Below, in pieces: positions 9,192 to 20,500 of a DNA stretch of 64,000 bases. This DNA is from Carex sylvatica (lineage: Eukaryota > Streptophyta > Magnoliopsida > Poales > Cyperaceae), in assembly GCA_964058845.1 (NCBI GenBank), contig CAXKVR010000147.1, positions 162,055 through 226,054 on the forward strand, in the 5' to 3' direction. The translations under genes and the position numbers were made by a program. The first letter of the stretch is position 1. Each line of letters opens with the position of its first letter. The notes beneath the pieces are model-generated. The model saw only the letters and a list, made by a program, of their open reading frames with translations. It was not told the origin of the DNA and ran no database searches.

Positions 9192-11988
9192 TGTCATTGC
9201 CCCGTCGTAAGCATCCATAACATGCCACGAGTCGTGACAGTGCCCCGCCGTAAGCATACAACTCTGTGTATACTTACAAGACAATTAACATTATATTCAG
9301 AAATTCACGACAAAGAAATATAAACCAAGTTCATATAATATAATCCGAGTACACGAGTCTGGTTAAAGTATAATACATCAAAAGTATCTCATCCGGATAC
9401 CAACCATAAGGCTTGACCTAAAGCTATACAACAAAATACATCTAGGTCATATAAGGGCATAATACCAAAGGCCAACTACTCGCGTGCCTCCCCAGAATCA
9501 GACGCACTGAATCCTATAAAAATAACCCAAAGGGTGGGGGTGAGAAATAAATTCTCAGTACGAATTTGTCATAATCAGGTTATTGGACTTGCAATCAAAA
9601 TCTTTATATTCAAAAATAAAATCCATACAATAGCACATTAACAGATACATATTCATAATTAAAGGGATGCATATACTTGACAATAATTAATCAAATGAAT
9701 CACAATTAATAGAATTTTCAAGATGAAGTTCAAACAAACACATATTGGGTTTAACTCAATTTATTAGGGTTTGCGACTACAGATGTTCAATTGAGCTTGA
9801 CCCTTTATCTGACCCTCATCTGTAGGGTTACTGACACCTACAGACGTCCCACCGAGCTGGACCCTTTATCTGACACCCATCTGTAGTTGTTTGGCTTAAC
9901 CATTTCCTAATGTCTAGTTTATAGTCATATATATAAATGAAAATTCACTTCGAAACTCAAAATATCGTAATATTCAATTGACCGTCCAAATGCATTAACA
10001 CGTAGACTAATGTCCTCGACCCATAGACGTTTCACACTTGTCACCCACGATTTCAATTCTCATATCAATATAATCACTCACCCCTCGTCCTAACCGGTAC
10101 TGGAAAAACTGAGGGCCATTCACCTAATGCGGCAGAAGGACCTGGGATCAAAGTCAGCTATACAGCTCAACTTTGCAAATTCGTTGGATCCAAGTCAGCT
10201 ATACAGCCAACTTCGTATATCCGTTCACATATACATTCTCAATCAGCAATTCGTTGTGACTTTCAACAATAATCAGATCATAAGAGATCGACCCAACTGA
10301 CAACCATACAAGCATGCAAATCATTCAAGTCACGTTAATTCGAGTGCTATGCAAATGATTCACACAATTCAATTATGCAACAATCAGATATACAACATGA
10401 CAAACGAATAAAGAATTTAATTTTTGAAAATAAAACATCAAATAAGTCTAAGAACTCCGCACCTATTTACGACGAGCGTACCGCGTACTTATGGATCTGA
10501 CGTCTCAAAATGTCCCGCGAATTTTTGCTTGACCGAGCCTACACCTATATTACATATATTTATTTGATTTAGGTTTGATTCAATGATCGGGAGGCTCAAT
10601 TGGGTGATATGAGTTGTTTTATACTTTCTTAACTAAATTCGAATACCATTTTTATCGTTTTTCTTACTTAACATCTCTAACATTCACACCATTTGCATTT
10701 GGATCCTCTAAACCATATACAATCTCAATTAGGTTCATTTGTAGGTATACCAATTTACCGTCTCACTACTTTGGTTCTCGTAACAATTCAATTTTCCGAT
10801 CACTTAAACCCTAATTTGATCGAAACCGATATTAATTTCTAGATCTTTAAGATTAAGAGGTAAACTTACCGATTACACCTCTAATTGGTTGGATTGGACT
10901 AAACAATTCACAATTATTCCCAAAATTTAGATTTGGTTCAAAATCCTAAAATGGAAACCCAAAATTGGGATGGATTGAGAGAAAAATCGACAAATAAACA
11001 ACAAATAAGCTCAAATGAGATAGACTACTAGCAATTTAAACACAAATCTCAAGTTTAAAGTGAAAATCCAAACAATGGTGTAATCCGAGTTTTGAGAGAG
11101 AAGAGGAGAGAAGGGAATACCGGATGGGAGAGCTAGATGAGATGATCAACCAGCTTCTCGCTTCTTTCTTCAATTTAACGGGAGATTTGGTGAGTTTTGG
11201 AGGGAGAGGAACCTCTCTCTATCTTTTCTTCTTTTTTTTGGTGAAACACACAAAAGCACAGGGAAAATGAGGCGGAGGGGAAGAGAAAAAAAGAAAAAGA
11301 CAAAATATGGGATTTGGTTAAATGAAAGTGAGTGCGGACGCACTTACTTTCAGTGCGGGTGACTGATCAGCACTCAGCACTTAGACAGTTATTAGGAACT
11401 CAGAAAATCACAAGAAATTTATGAGTGCGGATACACTCACATACAGTGCGGACGCACTCAGTACTTAATCGAATTTTCATCAAATTGGCACTTTTCAGAA
11501 AAATGTCCGAGGCTAATGTGTCCACATTCAAATCCAGTGCGGGTCAACTCATCCGCACTCAGTACTTGGCAGATTTCGGGAAATTCAAGTCAACGCAGAA
11601 ATTTCATGAGTGCGGACGCACTCGTATAAATTCAGAAATTAACAAAAAGGAAACTGGAGTCAGTGCGGATCATCCATCCGCACTCACCACCAGTGTGGAC
11701 ACACTAGAAGAAATTTAGAAAACTAATTAAGGAAAACATGAGCCAGTGTGGATCAGTCATTCGCACTATCCACCAGTGCGGACGCACTGAACCTATAGGC
11801 AGTCAGAATTTCATGTTTTCGACGCCGTTTCAATTTTTATCGAACTCGGGACGTATTTTAAAGTCAACATTGGACTTGCTTATCTAAGAAAATATTATTT
11901 TAATTTAAATTTCTATTTCGTTAGCACAATTTTCGACTCTTGCTTTTAAATATTCAAAATGTTATTGTTAAAATTTCTTAACATAACA
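9192..11988. mobile_element. Solo LTR of a Ty3/gypsy (Tekay/Del-like) retrotransposon
   Basis: The 2797-base insert starts TGTCATTGCCCCG and ends CATAACA (TG...CA). It is flanked by a perfect 5-bp target duplication CTCAG at 9187-9191 and 11989-11993. Removing it restores the LINE reading frame, which proves the boundaries. No gag-pol, primer-binding site or second LTR is visible, so it is most simply a solo LTR left by LTR-LTR recombination. The TGTCAyxGCCCC start and the length are typical of Tekay/Del LTRs, but that lineage call is an inference. Confidence 0.82.
11325..11800. repeat. AGTGCGGACGCACTC palindromic repeats inside the LTR
   Basis: About ten imperfect copies of (A/C)AGTGCGGACGCACTCA or AGTGCGGRTSRACTCATCCGCACTC are spaced at 30-70 bases. 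Each is a short GTGCG...CGCAC palindrome. They may be LTR regulatory repeats. The open frame across them (11425-11718) has no recognisable protein features. Confidence 0.7.
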
Positions 11989-12165
11989 CTCAGAAGCAAG
12001 GGCTTGCTGGCCGCTTCATGCTGACCTACATATAGATTAGAAGTGTATAAGAACTTTTTTTTTACTATATTTATCAAGTAATGTAACTGTAATCAGAATT
12101 GAAAGAAAATAAAACTGCCTACAGGCATGAGTGTTTGTAAAAATAATAATAATAATAATAAATTA

Positions 12166-13090
12166 ATTTGATTTGTTTGTAGTAGTAGCATGCAGCCAAA
12201 TCCGCCTTTTGCGGGTCGCATGCATGTACGGATATATGTTGCTAGCTATCTTTCTTTCTTTCAGTCTCTGCATATGCATCAATGCGTTGCGGTGTTGTTT
12301 TTAATGCTTCTTGTTCATATCCAACTCCTCACCGACTCCATGTATAGCTCCGGTCTACTTGCTCATCTTTAACCACAAAATCATCCCATACTCACACCTT
12401 GACCCGAAATTTTTATCTGTAGCGCACAAAAAAAAAAAAAAAAAAAAAACCGCTTTAGATTTGAGAGATTTTCATATTTATCTGGACCGTACAGTCAATC
12501 TGCGGTCTATTTATGGGAGGTTGCAGATTGGCTTAGAGGTCCCTCAAAGCACAAAAATGTACTGTAATATTGAATATATTTAAGTTTTAAGAACCTTTAA
12601 GCTAATCTATGCCTCCCCTCATAAATGAGCTGCAGATTGACTATACGGTCCTGGTAAATATGAAAATCCCAAATCTAAAACATTTTGTCTTTTTTTTTTT
12701 TTATGGTATTTAAAACAAATTCGGCACCTTGACCTTATCTCGGTTAATTAATGTTCTTGTCTTAAAATCTTTAACAATTAACAATTTATTTTAAAAATAT
12801 ATATATTTTTTGATCTGCAATGCATTTAAAGAGGAAGGTTTAAACGCTTTTACTTTTTACTCTTGGTGCCTTCATTTTTTAATTTTAATAACTTTAAAGT
12901 TTTAATTTAAAATATTAAAATAAAATTATTGGATATAATTTACATCGTTTTTCTATGTATACGTAAGATATTATAACATTTCAAATTTGTTTTGATTGTT
13001 ATTAAAAACTTATAAAAGTACACTAATGTGGATAATTTTTAACGTTAATTTTTTCATGTATTAATTTATATAAAAATAAAACTTATAACT
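12166..13090 (+). repeat. Segmental duplication, copy 2
   Basis: This copy pairs with 7883-8650. It has the same order of blocks (CCGCCTTTTGCG, GCGTTGCGGTGTTGTTTTTAATG, CTCCTCACCGACTCCATGTA, GTCTTAAAATCTTTAACAA). It lacks repeat D but carries a 320-base MITE at 12405-12724 that copy 1 lacks. It ends in a palindromic MITE arm. Confidence 0.75.
12405..12724. mobile_element. Mutator-like MITE with 60-base inverted repeats
   Basis: A 10-bp direct repeat CACCTTGACC flanks it at 12395-12404 and 12725-12734, and the paralogous copy near 8100 lacks the insert. The inner arms GATTTTCATATTTATCTGGA...CGTACAGTCAATCTGC and their complement are long and well matched. A 21-base A run lies in the left arm and a T run in the right arm. 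Confidence 0.8.
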
Positions 13091-13215
13091 TTTATATTTA
13101 AAAAATAAAATAAATCACATCTAAAAATTTTACTTTAACATATAAATTTTAAAATTATATATTGCTATTAAAAAATTAAAAATAAAATACACAAAAAATA
13201 AAGCATTTGAACCAT
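12850..13215. mobile_element. Palindromic MITE related to the 49693 element
   Basis: The left arm CTTGGTGCCTTCATTTTTTAATTTTAATAACTTTAAA pairs with a right arm ending AAAGCATTTGAACCATCCTC. The centre contains AAAAGTACACTAATGTGGATAATTTTTAACGTTAATTTTT, shared with 49693-50087 and with 8460-8640. AT-rich, no ORF. Confidence 0.6.
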
Positions 13216-13427
13216 CCTCGCATCTGAAATCCATACTAAAAATAAGAACATCACAAAACCCTTACTAAAGCGGGTTTGGATCCTCTAGAATAACTCAAAG
13301 TTTGAGTTTAAATCCGAACCATCCAATCATATTTCAGCCCAATACGGTCCAAATTAGAGTACACCTGACTTCTTTAATATTCGTACATATTCTAATCAAA
13401 TAACCTCTTTAATATTCGTATATATTA

Positions 13428-15960
13428 TAGAGAAAAGATCTTGGTCCACTGACCTTTGTTCACAGAGTCTTATCTACTCTCATTTAATTGATTTTAACAG
13501 ACTTCATCCCCACATTCCAACGGAAATTCAAAACCTTATCAGATTTTGCGTATTTAAATTTCCTTTCCGGTCGTCTCTTTCTCCACATACTATACGATTA
13601 TAAACTTTCCAAAATATACCTTCTCTCTCTCTCTCGATCTCTTCTCTTCTCTCTCGATCTCTCGATCTCTTCTCTTCTCTCTCGATCTCTCGATCTCTTC
13701 TCTTCTCTCTCGATCTCTTCTCTTCTCTCTCGATCTCTTCTCTTCTGCTTCGGCCGCGACGGCCGTGATGACCACGACGGCAGCAGTAGTAGCGACGACA
13801 GTGACGGCAGCGGTGGTAGCGACGACAGTGACGGCAGCGGTGGTAGCGACGACAGTGACGACGCAGCGACAATGACGGTGCGGCGACAACGACGATGCGG
13901 CGACAGCGATGACAGCGATCTAGTGGAGAGAGACGACTGCGACGGCGCTTTCTTCTCTCAGACAGAATTATCCGGCATCTCTCTTAAATTATAATAGAGA
14001 GACGATCTAAGAGAGGCGGTCTGGATGAGCTATCTAGTGGAAAGAGATGAGAAGGAGGCGATTTGGAGAAGAGAGATAAGAGCGAGGCAATCTGGAGCAT
14101 AATCGGGTTATTTTACAGTATTCACTTTGTAGTTTTACAATATGCATCTTGTGATTTTACAGTATTCAAAACAACTTGTTTATTTACTAATCTATTTAAG
14201 TTTTGTTCCTTCTATTGATTTGAATTGATAATCATGATTTTCTTGCTACTATTGAAGTTTCATTTGAATTGATGTAGTCTCAGGCATGTAAGCATTATTT
14301 GAACATTGATTTAAATTTTTTTTGTATCATGTACTGTTCAATAACGGATTTCGCATTATCTGATGGTCTGATTTGAAATACATAGTTTATTTTCTTTATG
14401 TCGTTATTTTGAATTGTCTGATGTACAAAAATACATGATTCTATATTTTGTTTTACAGTATTCGATTTCACCTTCGAAAGAAGAACCCGACGGGATTATT
14501 CCAATTATTTTTTGTTATTTTTCGCCTTCGATTCTATTGATCTGGCTTTTGATAAGGTAAATGCTTTTAGACCTGAGATCAAATTCTAGAATTATAATCG
14601 AATGATTTTGCTACCGCTTTGGTAGATTATGATTCGATCTAGTAATATTTTGAGACTGATCTGGTCTAATCTATAAAAAGATCTGATCTGATCCGATCTT
14701 GTGATTTTACAGTATTCATCTTATGGAAATATGGAGGAAAGAGATGATAGAGAGGCGATATGGAGTATTGATATGTTAATTTTACAGTATTTTTCCTATT
14801 AATTTTACAGTATTCGTCTTGTGATTTTACAGTATTCATCTTGTGAAAATCCGGAGGAAAGAGATGATAGATAGGCGATATGGAGTATTGATACTGGTAG
14901 TTTCAAAGTTTCATTTAACAATGTGGTTGTGAATATTTGACTGTATTGATCTTGTCTATGGACACACATATAAATACAATTCATTGTATGCAGTAACAGA
15001 TCTAGCATTTTAACAGAGATTTTATCTGAATATTATTCATATGTTCTTATTTCGTTTGATTGTGTATTCACCATTTTTTACAATACATATAATCTGAATT
15101 ACAAGATATATGTAACATTTTACAGAATATGACACATTAAATTTGTACTAGTAGTTTCAAAGTTTCTGGATATTTGAAAATTTTAATTATATTTTTGTAA
15201 GATGTGTTATATAAGTTACAGTATTGAGTTAGTAATTTTACAGGATTGACGCAAGTCAAATGAAAGTTTTTCTGGATGTTTGAAAATGATAATTACGTTT
15301 TTATATTATTTGTTACATAAGTTACATCATGGAGTTAGTAATTTTACAGGATTAACGCAAGTCTAATGACAGTGTTTTTGGATGGTTGAAAATGATAATT
15401 ACATTTTTAGAATATTTGTTACATAAGTTACAGCATTGATTTAGCAATTTTACAGGATTGGCGCAAGTTAATTTTATAGCATTGATTTTGCAGTATTGAA
15501 ATTTACAGTGAGAGCCTAAAGGAAAAAATTATGAAATTTAAAAAAAATAAAAATTTATAATTTTGCGAATAAAAAATATTTTTGAGGTTTATTTAAAAAA
15601 AAAATGTCAATTGTAGATGTTTTCCGGATTTATAATGTTTTAGAAGTTTTTGTAAAATTATCATTAACAACAAATAACTGTCATTAACCACAAATAACTG
15701 TCATTAACCGTTCGTAAGAAAAGTACAGTTAGTTGTCATGTAATCCCGCACGAAATACAGTTAGTTTGCCAAGTTGGCCAAGCTACAAACCATTAATGAA
15801 AGTTTCTGGATGTTTGAAATTTTTTATTACGGTTTTTATAAGATTGCTTTTACAAGTTACAGCATTGAATTATTAAATTTACAGGATTGGCGCAGGTCAA
15901 ATAACTGTTTTTCTGTGAATAAATGATGAACAAATATTTGTGAACAATTAGACGCTTTCT
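13428..15960. mobile_element. Probable 2.5-kb insertion with repeated TTTTACAGTATTC motifs
   Basis: Two copies of the unit ATTCTAATCAAATAACCTYTTTAATATT (13389 and 15961) border the segment, suggesting insertion within or between them. Its left end holds (CT)n/CGATCTCTTCTCTTCTCTCT repeats (13620-13746) and a CpG-rich block of GACGACAGTGACGGCAGCGGTGGTAGC repeats (13790-13870). These are followed by about eight TTTTACAGTATTC motifs (14110-14840) and a roughly 105-base tandem repeat ending TTTTACAGGATTGRCGCAAGTC (15165-15475, again near 15795-15905). Superfamily unknown; termini are not certain. The long ORFs here come from the low-complexity sequence. Confidence 0.45.
15165..15475 (+). repeat. 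Tandem repeat, about 105-base unit x3
   Basis: Units share TTTCTGGATRTTTGAAAATK, AATTA(T/C)(A/G)TTTTTA, ATAAGTTACAGYATTGAGTTAGTAATTTTACAGGATT and CGCAAGTC. A fourth, separated unit is at about 15795-15905. Confidence 0.7.
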
Positions 15961-16462
15961 ATATTCTAATCAAATAACCTTTTTAATATTTGTACATATT
16001 CTAATCAGACGGTCTGAATCCAAATTCTATTAAAGCTCCCACAGTCACCTTAATTACAATTGTCTCCGTCAATATTTTTTTTCGTATTCTTGATAAAAGA
16101 GATAAGGTTAAGTCAACAAACAATTTAATATTTATCAAAATTCAAGAGTTAGATTTTAAATTTATAATCTCTCAAAAAAAAATTATTATTTTTTATCACT
16201 AAATTAAATATTAATTTTGACCAATATCCTTAACTTAATTTGGCTTGTATCTGACAACATTGTTTTTTTTTATTTCTCTCTTTTTTTCATCTTCTCAGCT
16301 AATAAAACAAGAAAAACGTGCTAAATTATTGATGGTTACGTTATGCCAATAAATTGGTCGCAAGGTACACAACTAAAATAAAATAAAATAAATGATAGCA
16401 CCATTCATCAATTCTATCCACTATGGCCATTACATAATCTTTGCTCATATGCAATAAAGTTG

Positions 16463-16629
16463 TAGGTCCTGTTCAGTTCGGCTGCAGTAAAAATTTTAAT
16501 GTTTATTACGTGGAAGAAAAAATTTCACTCAGAATGAATTTTTATTTTTTCATATGAACAGTAAAAATCAGTTCAAATTTTTTGCAATTCCATTAATTCT
16601 CTTTCCCCTCCGTCCACCAAACAAGCCCT
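16463..16629. mobile_element. Possible Tourist/hAT-like MITE
   Basis: The left end GGTCCTGTTCAGTTCGGCTG and the right end CCACCAAACAAGCCC form an imperfect inverted repeat of a kind common in plant MITEs. The target duplication is not clear. It lies about 0.9 kb upstream of the CER3-like gene. Confidence 0.4.
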
Positions 16630-17454
16630 TAGAGATTCAAATTCCGTTTTATGATATTATGAGAGAAAAAATATAAATACTTTGATGGTAATTATTGATT
16701 CATAATGTTTCATCCAGTTCAATTAAGAACTTTTATATATGAAATCTGTACTATGGAAATTACTTAAATCTTTGCTCATATATATGCAATAAAATTTTAG
16801 AGATTCAAATTCCGTTTAATGATACAATTATGAGAGAAAAATTAAAGGTATTTAGATGGTAAATATTGGTTCATAAATTTCCATCTAGTTCAATTAAAAC
16901 CAAAAATATTTTGAAATCTGTTTGAGGTTCACCTATCATCTAATTTCTTATCTTTCTTTAACAAATAAAAAAAAAAAATCACCCATCCATTGTTTCATTG
17001 AACCATAGCCCATATGTTCATACCAATTCCTTTATTTTGGGCCAGAATTACTGAATTCTACCTCAATTGACCACAACCAATGGGCCTTTGACAGCAGATA
17101 AATAATAATAAAAAAATCATAATGGAAGTTTAAACATTGGAATTGACAATTTTGTATCATAATTAATAAACACTTTGTTGACACCACCAGGGACAGATGT
17201 AGAGCTGACAACTAATTTCCATTAATGACATTTTTTTTTTTTTTATTTATTTTTTGTATAAAATCTTCTCTGATTTCTCTGGCCCAAAGACTTTGAAAGT
17301 TGAAAACCATTGCATACAGTAGAAACTACAACCCCTCTTATTCCTGTTGTTTTCTCATTAATGCATTTTGGTTGGGAAATCAAGAGGTAGCCATCTCTTT
17401 CTTGCTTTCTTCCTCCCTCCATACTCTCTCTCTTTTCAAACTTAAAAAAAAAAA

Positions 17455-17533
17455 ATCTCTATATATACCTCCTTCAAATAGTTTCCAATTCAAATCCCTA
17501 CCTTTCTCTCTCTCTCTCTCTCTCTACTTCCTC
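17455..17533 (+). promoter_or_regulatory. Core promoter and 5' leader of the CER3-like gene
   Basis: A TATA box CTATATATA lies at 17459-17467, 67 bases before the ATG. The presumed leader includes a CT tract (about 17503-17526), the pyrimidine-rich patch common near plant transcription starts. The ATG context is CCTCATGGG. No transcription start can be fixed from sequence alone. Confidence 0.65.
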
Positions 17534-20500
17534 ATGGGTGCCTCTCCCTTATCATCATGGCCATGGGAGAACCTTGGCTCCTACAAGGCATGCACTAATC
17601 TCATCCTTTTCTTTTAAAAGTACATATGAAATATATACCTCATTTATTTGTTATTGATTTGTCTCTTCATGTGTACTTGTAGTATATACTTTATGGGCCA
17701 TTAGTAGCTAAGGTGGTGGCTTCAAAGGGATGGGAGAGCAACAGCTCAGATCAATGGTGCTTTTATCTTCTCCTTCTCTTTGCACTAAGAGGAATAACCT
17801 ATACCCTTTGGGTCTCTTATTGTAACATGCTCTTTCTCACGCGCCGACGCCGTATTTTCAAACATAGCGTCGATTTTGTGCAAATCGACAAGGAGTGGCA
17901 TTGGTATGCACTGTTAATTTATTTTAGTCTGGTTCAAATTTTGTGTCAATTATTACAACTATTGCAATTCATTGAAGAGAAATTAATTCTATATATCCTT
18001 ATCTGCTTCAACAAGAAACCAAAAATGTGCAAGGGAAGAGGGTACAACTTATGTACATTTTGTTGGTATCCAAAGAGCACTTTCATGTTTGTATTAATTA
18101 GACCAGTATGGTGTACAGACATGAACAATTAAATTTCATCATCAAGCAAGGGTTTATTAATATATATATAATATAAAATATTCATGCCAAGATATGAAAT
18201 TAAATGTTCCCATGTATTATATAAACTGTACTTGCTATAATGGCTTTGTCACCTTGTTTTTTGCAGGGATAACTTCTTGATTTTACAATGCATGATTGGA
18301 GCTATGGCCTTTTATATATTCCCTTCTCTAAGGCAACTACCTTCATGGGACATAACTGGGGTAGCCATAGCAATATTGCTCCATGTGGGGATATCAGAGC
18401 CTTTGTACTATTGGGCACACAGAGCATTTCACAAAGGATCTCTGTTCTCTAACTACCACTATCTACATCACTCAATAAGGATACCTCAACCCTTCACAGG
18501 TGTGGCAATTGAAAACAATCACTTTTAAAAAAGATGCAACTCCCTAATTTAAAGCCTCCTGCAATGACAGCTTAACATTAATTTTTGAGTCTGTTTCAAG
18601 GATTATTTTATTCAATTTTCCATAATCAAACCTCTCTTTTTTTTTCAAAAGAAACTCTATTTTTGAGTGATTATTAGTGTCTTCTATTAAGTTTATTCTC
18701 TCTTTTTTCCATAATCAATCCTCTCTTTTTTTTTCAAAAGAAAATCTATTTTTTAGTCATTTTTAGTGTCTTCTATTAACATATTTGAAAATTAATTTCG
18801 CCACAAAAGACAAAGAAAGATACCTAAGACTGACCTCATTTAATTGGGCTCAAAATAGTACTTATTTGATATATATAGCTTTCATTGATGCATACATATA
18901 GTGATATAGGTGTCTGTTTCAAAACATTCTTAATTAGCTTTTATCTACGTCAAAATTTCCCAAACATATTTTTTTGACTTCAATTTTATCAACATCTGTA
19001 GATTTAATTTTTGTATGGTACATATAAATTATGGCACCCCTAAAAAACAATAATTTATTTTATATCTTTTGACCAAAACAATAAATATGTTTCCTTACAA
19101 AAAAAAAAAATAATAAACCCACAAAATTTAAAAAATATATATTCATACCATACATATCCTAATTGTTCATCATGTCTAATCAGACAGGAATTTTTTTTCT
19201 TAATTGTTCTATTTTTTCTCTTAATTTTACAGCTGGGTTTGCCACACCACTTGAGCACCTAGTGTTGATGGGAGTTATGAGTGCGCCCCTGATAGGAGCC
19301 TGTCTTGTGGGTCATGGCTCTATGGGGCTGTTATTCATCCACTGTTTGATCTTTGATTTTCTCCGAGGATTGGGAAATAGCAACGTGGAGGTCTTACCAG
19401 TGGGCCCCTTTCAAGCCTTCCCTGCTCTAAAATACCTCATCTACACTCCTACGTATGTCATTCTTTCAACTGTTTAATAAACTTTTTTATTTATTCTTTA
19501 TAAGCAATTAATGGAGGTTGTTTTATTTCTATGTCATTATTAATTGTGACTTTTTTGTTTTGTTGGTATTCAAATTTATTGCATAAATTTTAAAAATAGA
19601 TGAAATAAATTTATGTCATTATTAATTGTGCTACTACTTTTCATCCTCCTTATAAATAAAAGGATTCAAATTTGCTGCTATTCTCTTTTCGTGAATAGTA
19701 ACCCTGTTATTTTTGTTTTTTCGAATCCAACCGTTTAATTTTTTTCGAAAACGAATCTCAAAGTGACATTTTTTATAACTTTTCTATGCACGTATCTCAA
19801 AATAATTTGATGACTGAATTTGAAAAAGTAGAGATAGCAGGATTACTGTTCATGCATGAGAATAACAGCAAATTTAGATCCTAAATAAAATTATACTATA
19901 ATATTTTCAGCTTAATTCTTTAAACTTTTTTTCATCATTTCATTTTGAACCAGGATTGCCTATCAATTTGTTGCCTGTTATATATTTGACAAGTATGATA
20001 TCAAATAAAACAATAAAAGAATTAAACTTGTTCAAGCAGATGTAATTATATATTAATGATGTTGCTTTCATTAATTTATTGTCCATTTGATTTTTTATAA
20101 TTTGGTCAAGGGGCCCACAAAAAAGACTCAATGTTTACATATATCAATTTTGAAGAATCAAATCAACAATAAATTTTTGAAAATAGTTGATAATTGAAAT
20201 TGACAGCATGTTTTATTCCAAATAATTATTCCTCTGAATATTCCTATATTTCTGCTAAGCAAGCTATTGAAAGGAACACACACATGCACTAGAACAAATA
20301 CTATTCTCATTAATTTTTGGTGATTTGACTAGTAAACGCCTTTTTAATTGTATTTAATTACTTCCACTAATTAATTAATCATTACTTGTTTTGTAGATAC
20401 CATAGCATCCATCATACAGAAAAGGACTCCAACTTTTGCCTATTTATGCCATTTTTTGATTGGCTTGGAGGGACAATCAATTCAAAGGCATGGGAATTGC

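Larger units (their letters stand above)
8715..12165 (+). pseudogene. LINE (L1-like) 3' end: zf-RVT and RNase H remnant, split by a solo LTR
   Basis: With its stops ignored, the frame reads CVICG...VEMVEHMLFYCSFAQAC, a C-x2-C...H-x4-C zinc-binding motif found after the reverse transcriptase of plant LINEs. It continues with YKCYIDGS, the start of an RNase H domain, then EELVAFRAS at 9191. The frame resumes exactly at 11994 (EARACWPLHADLHID) after removal of the inserted LTR and one CTCAG copy. Several in-frame stops (for example after CSFAQAC) show it is dead. The tail is an AAT-rich run at about 12137-12165. Upstream reverse transcriptase is absent, so this is a 5'-truncated copy. Confidence 0.8.

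Noticed and set aside
8866..9261. 131-residue minus-strand frame
   Set aside because: It is antisense to the LINE RNase H remnant and runs into the inserted LTR. No family features.
11425..11718. 97-residue frame in the LTR
   Set aside because: Spans palindromic LTR repeats; composition follows the repeat.
13488..13994. 168-residue frame and two overlapping minus-strand frames with Ser/Asp/Gly or Arg/Glu repeats
   Set aside because: Arise from CT-rich and GACGACAGTGACGGCAGC simple repeats. All frames are open because of the repeat, not selection.
18277..18528. Independent 83-residue protein in the wax gene
   Set aside because: It is exon 3 of the CER3-like gene read through its donor site. 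The same holds for the frames at 19163, 20386, 23594, 25225, 25719 and 25882.
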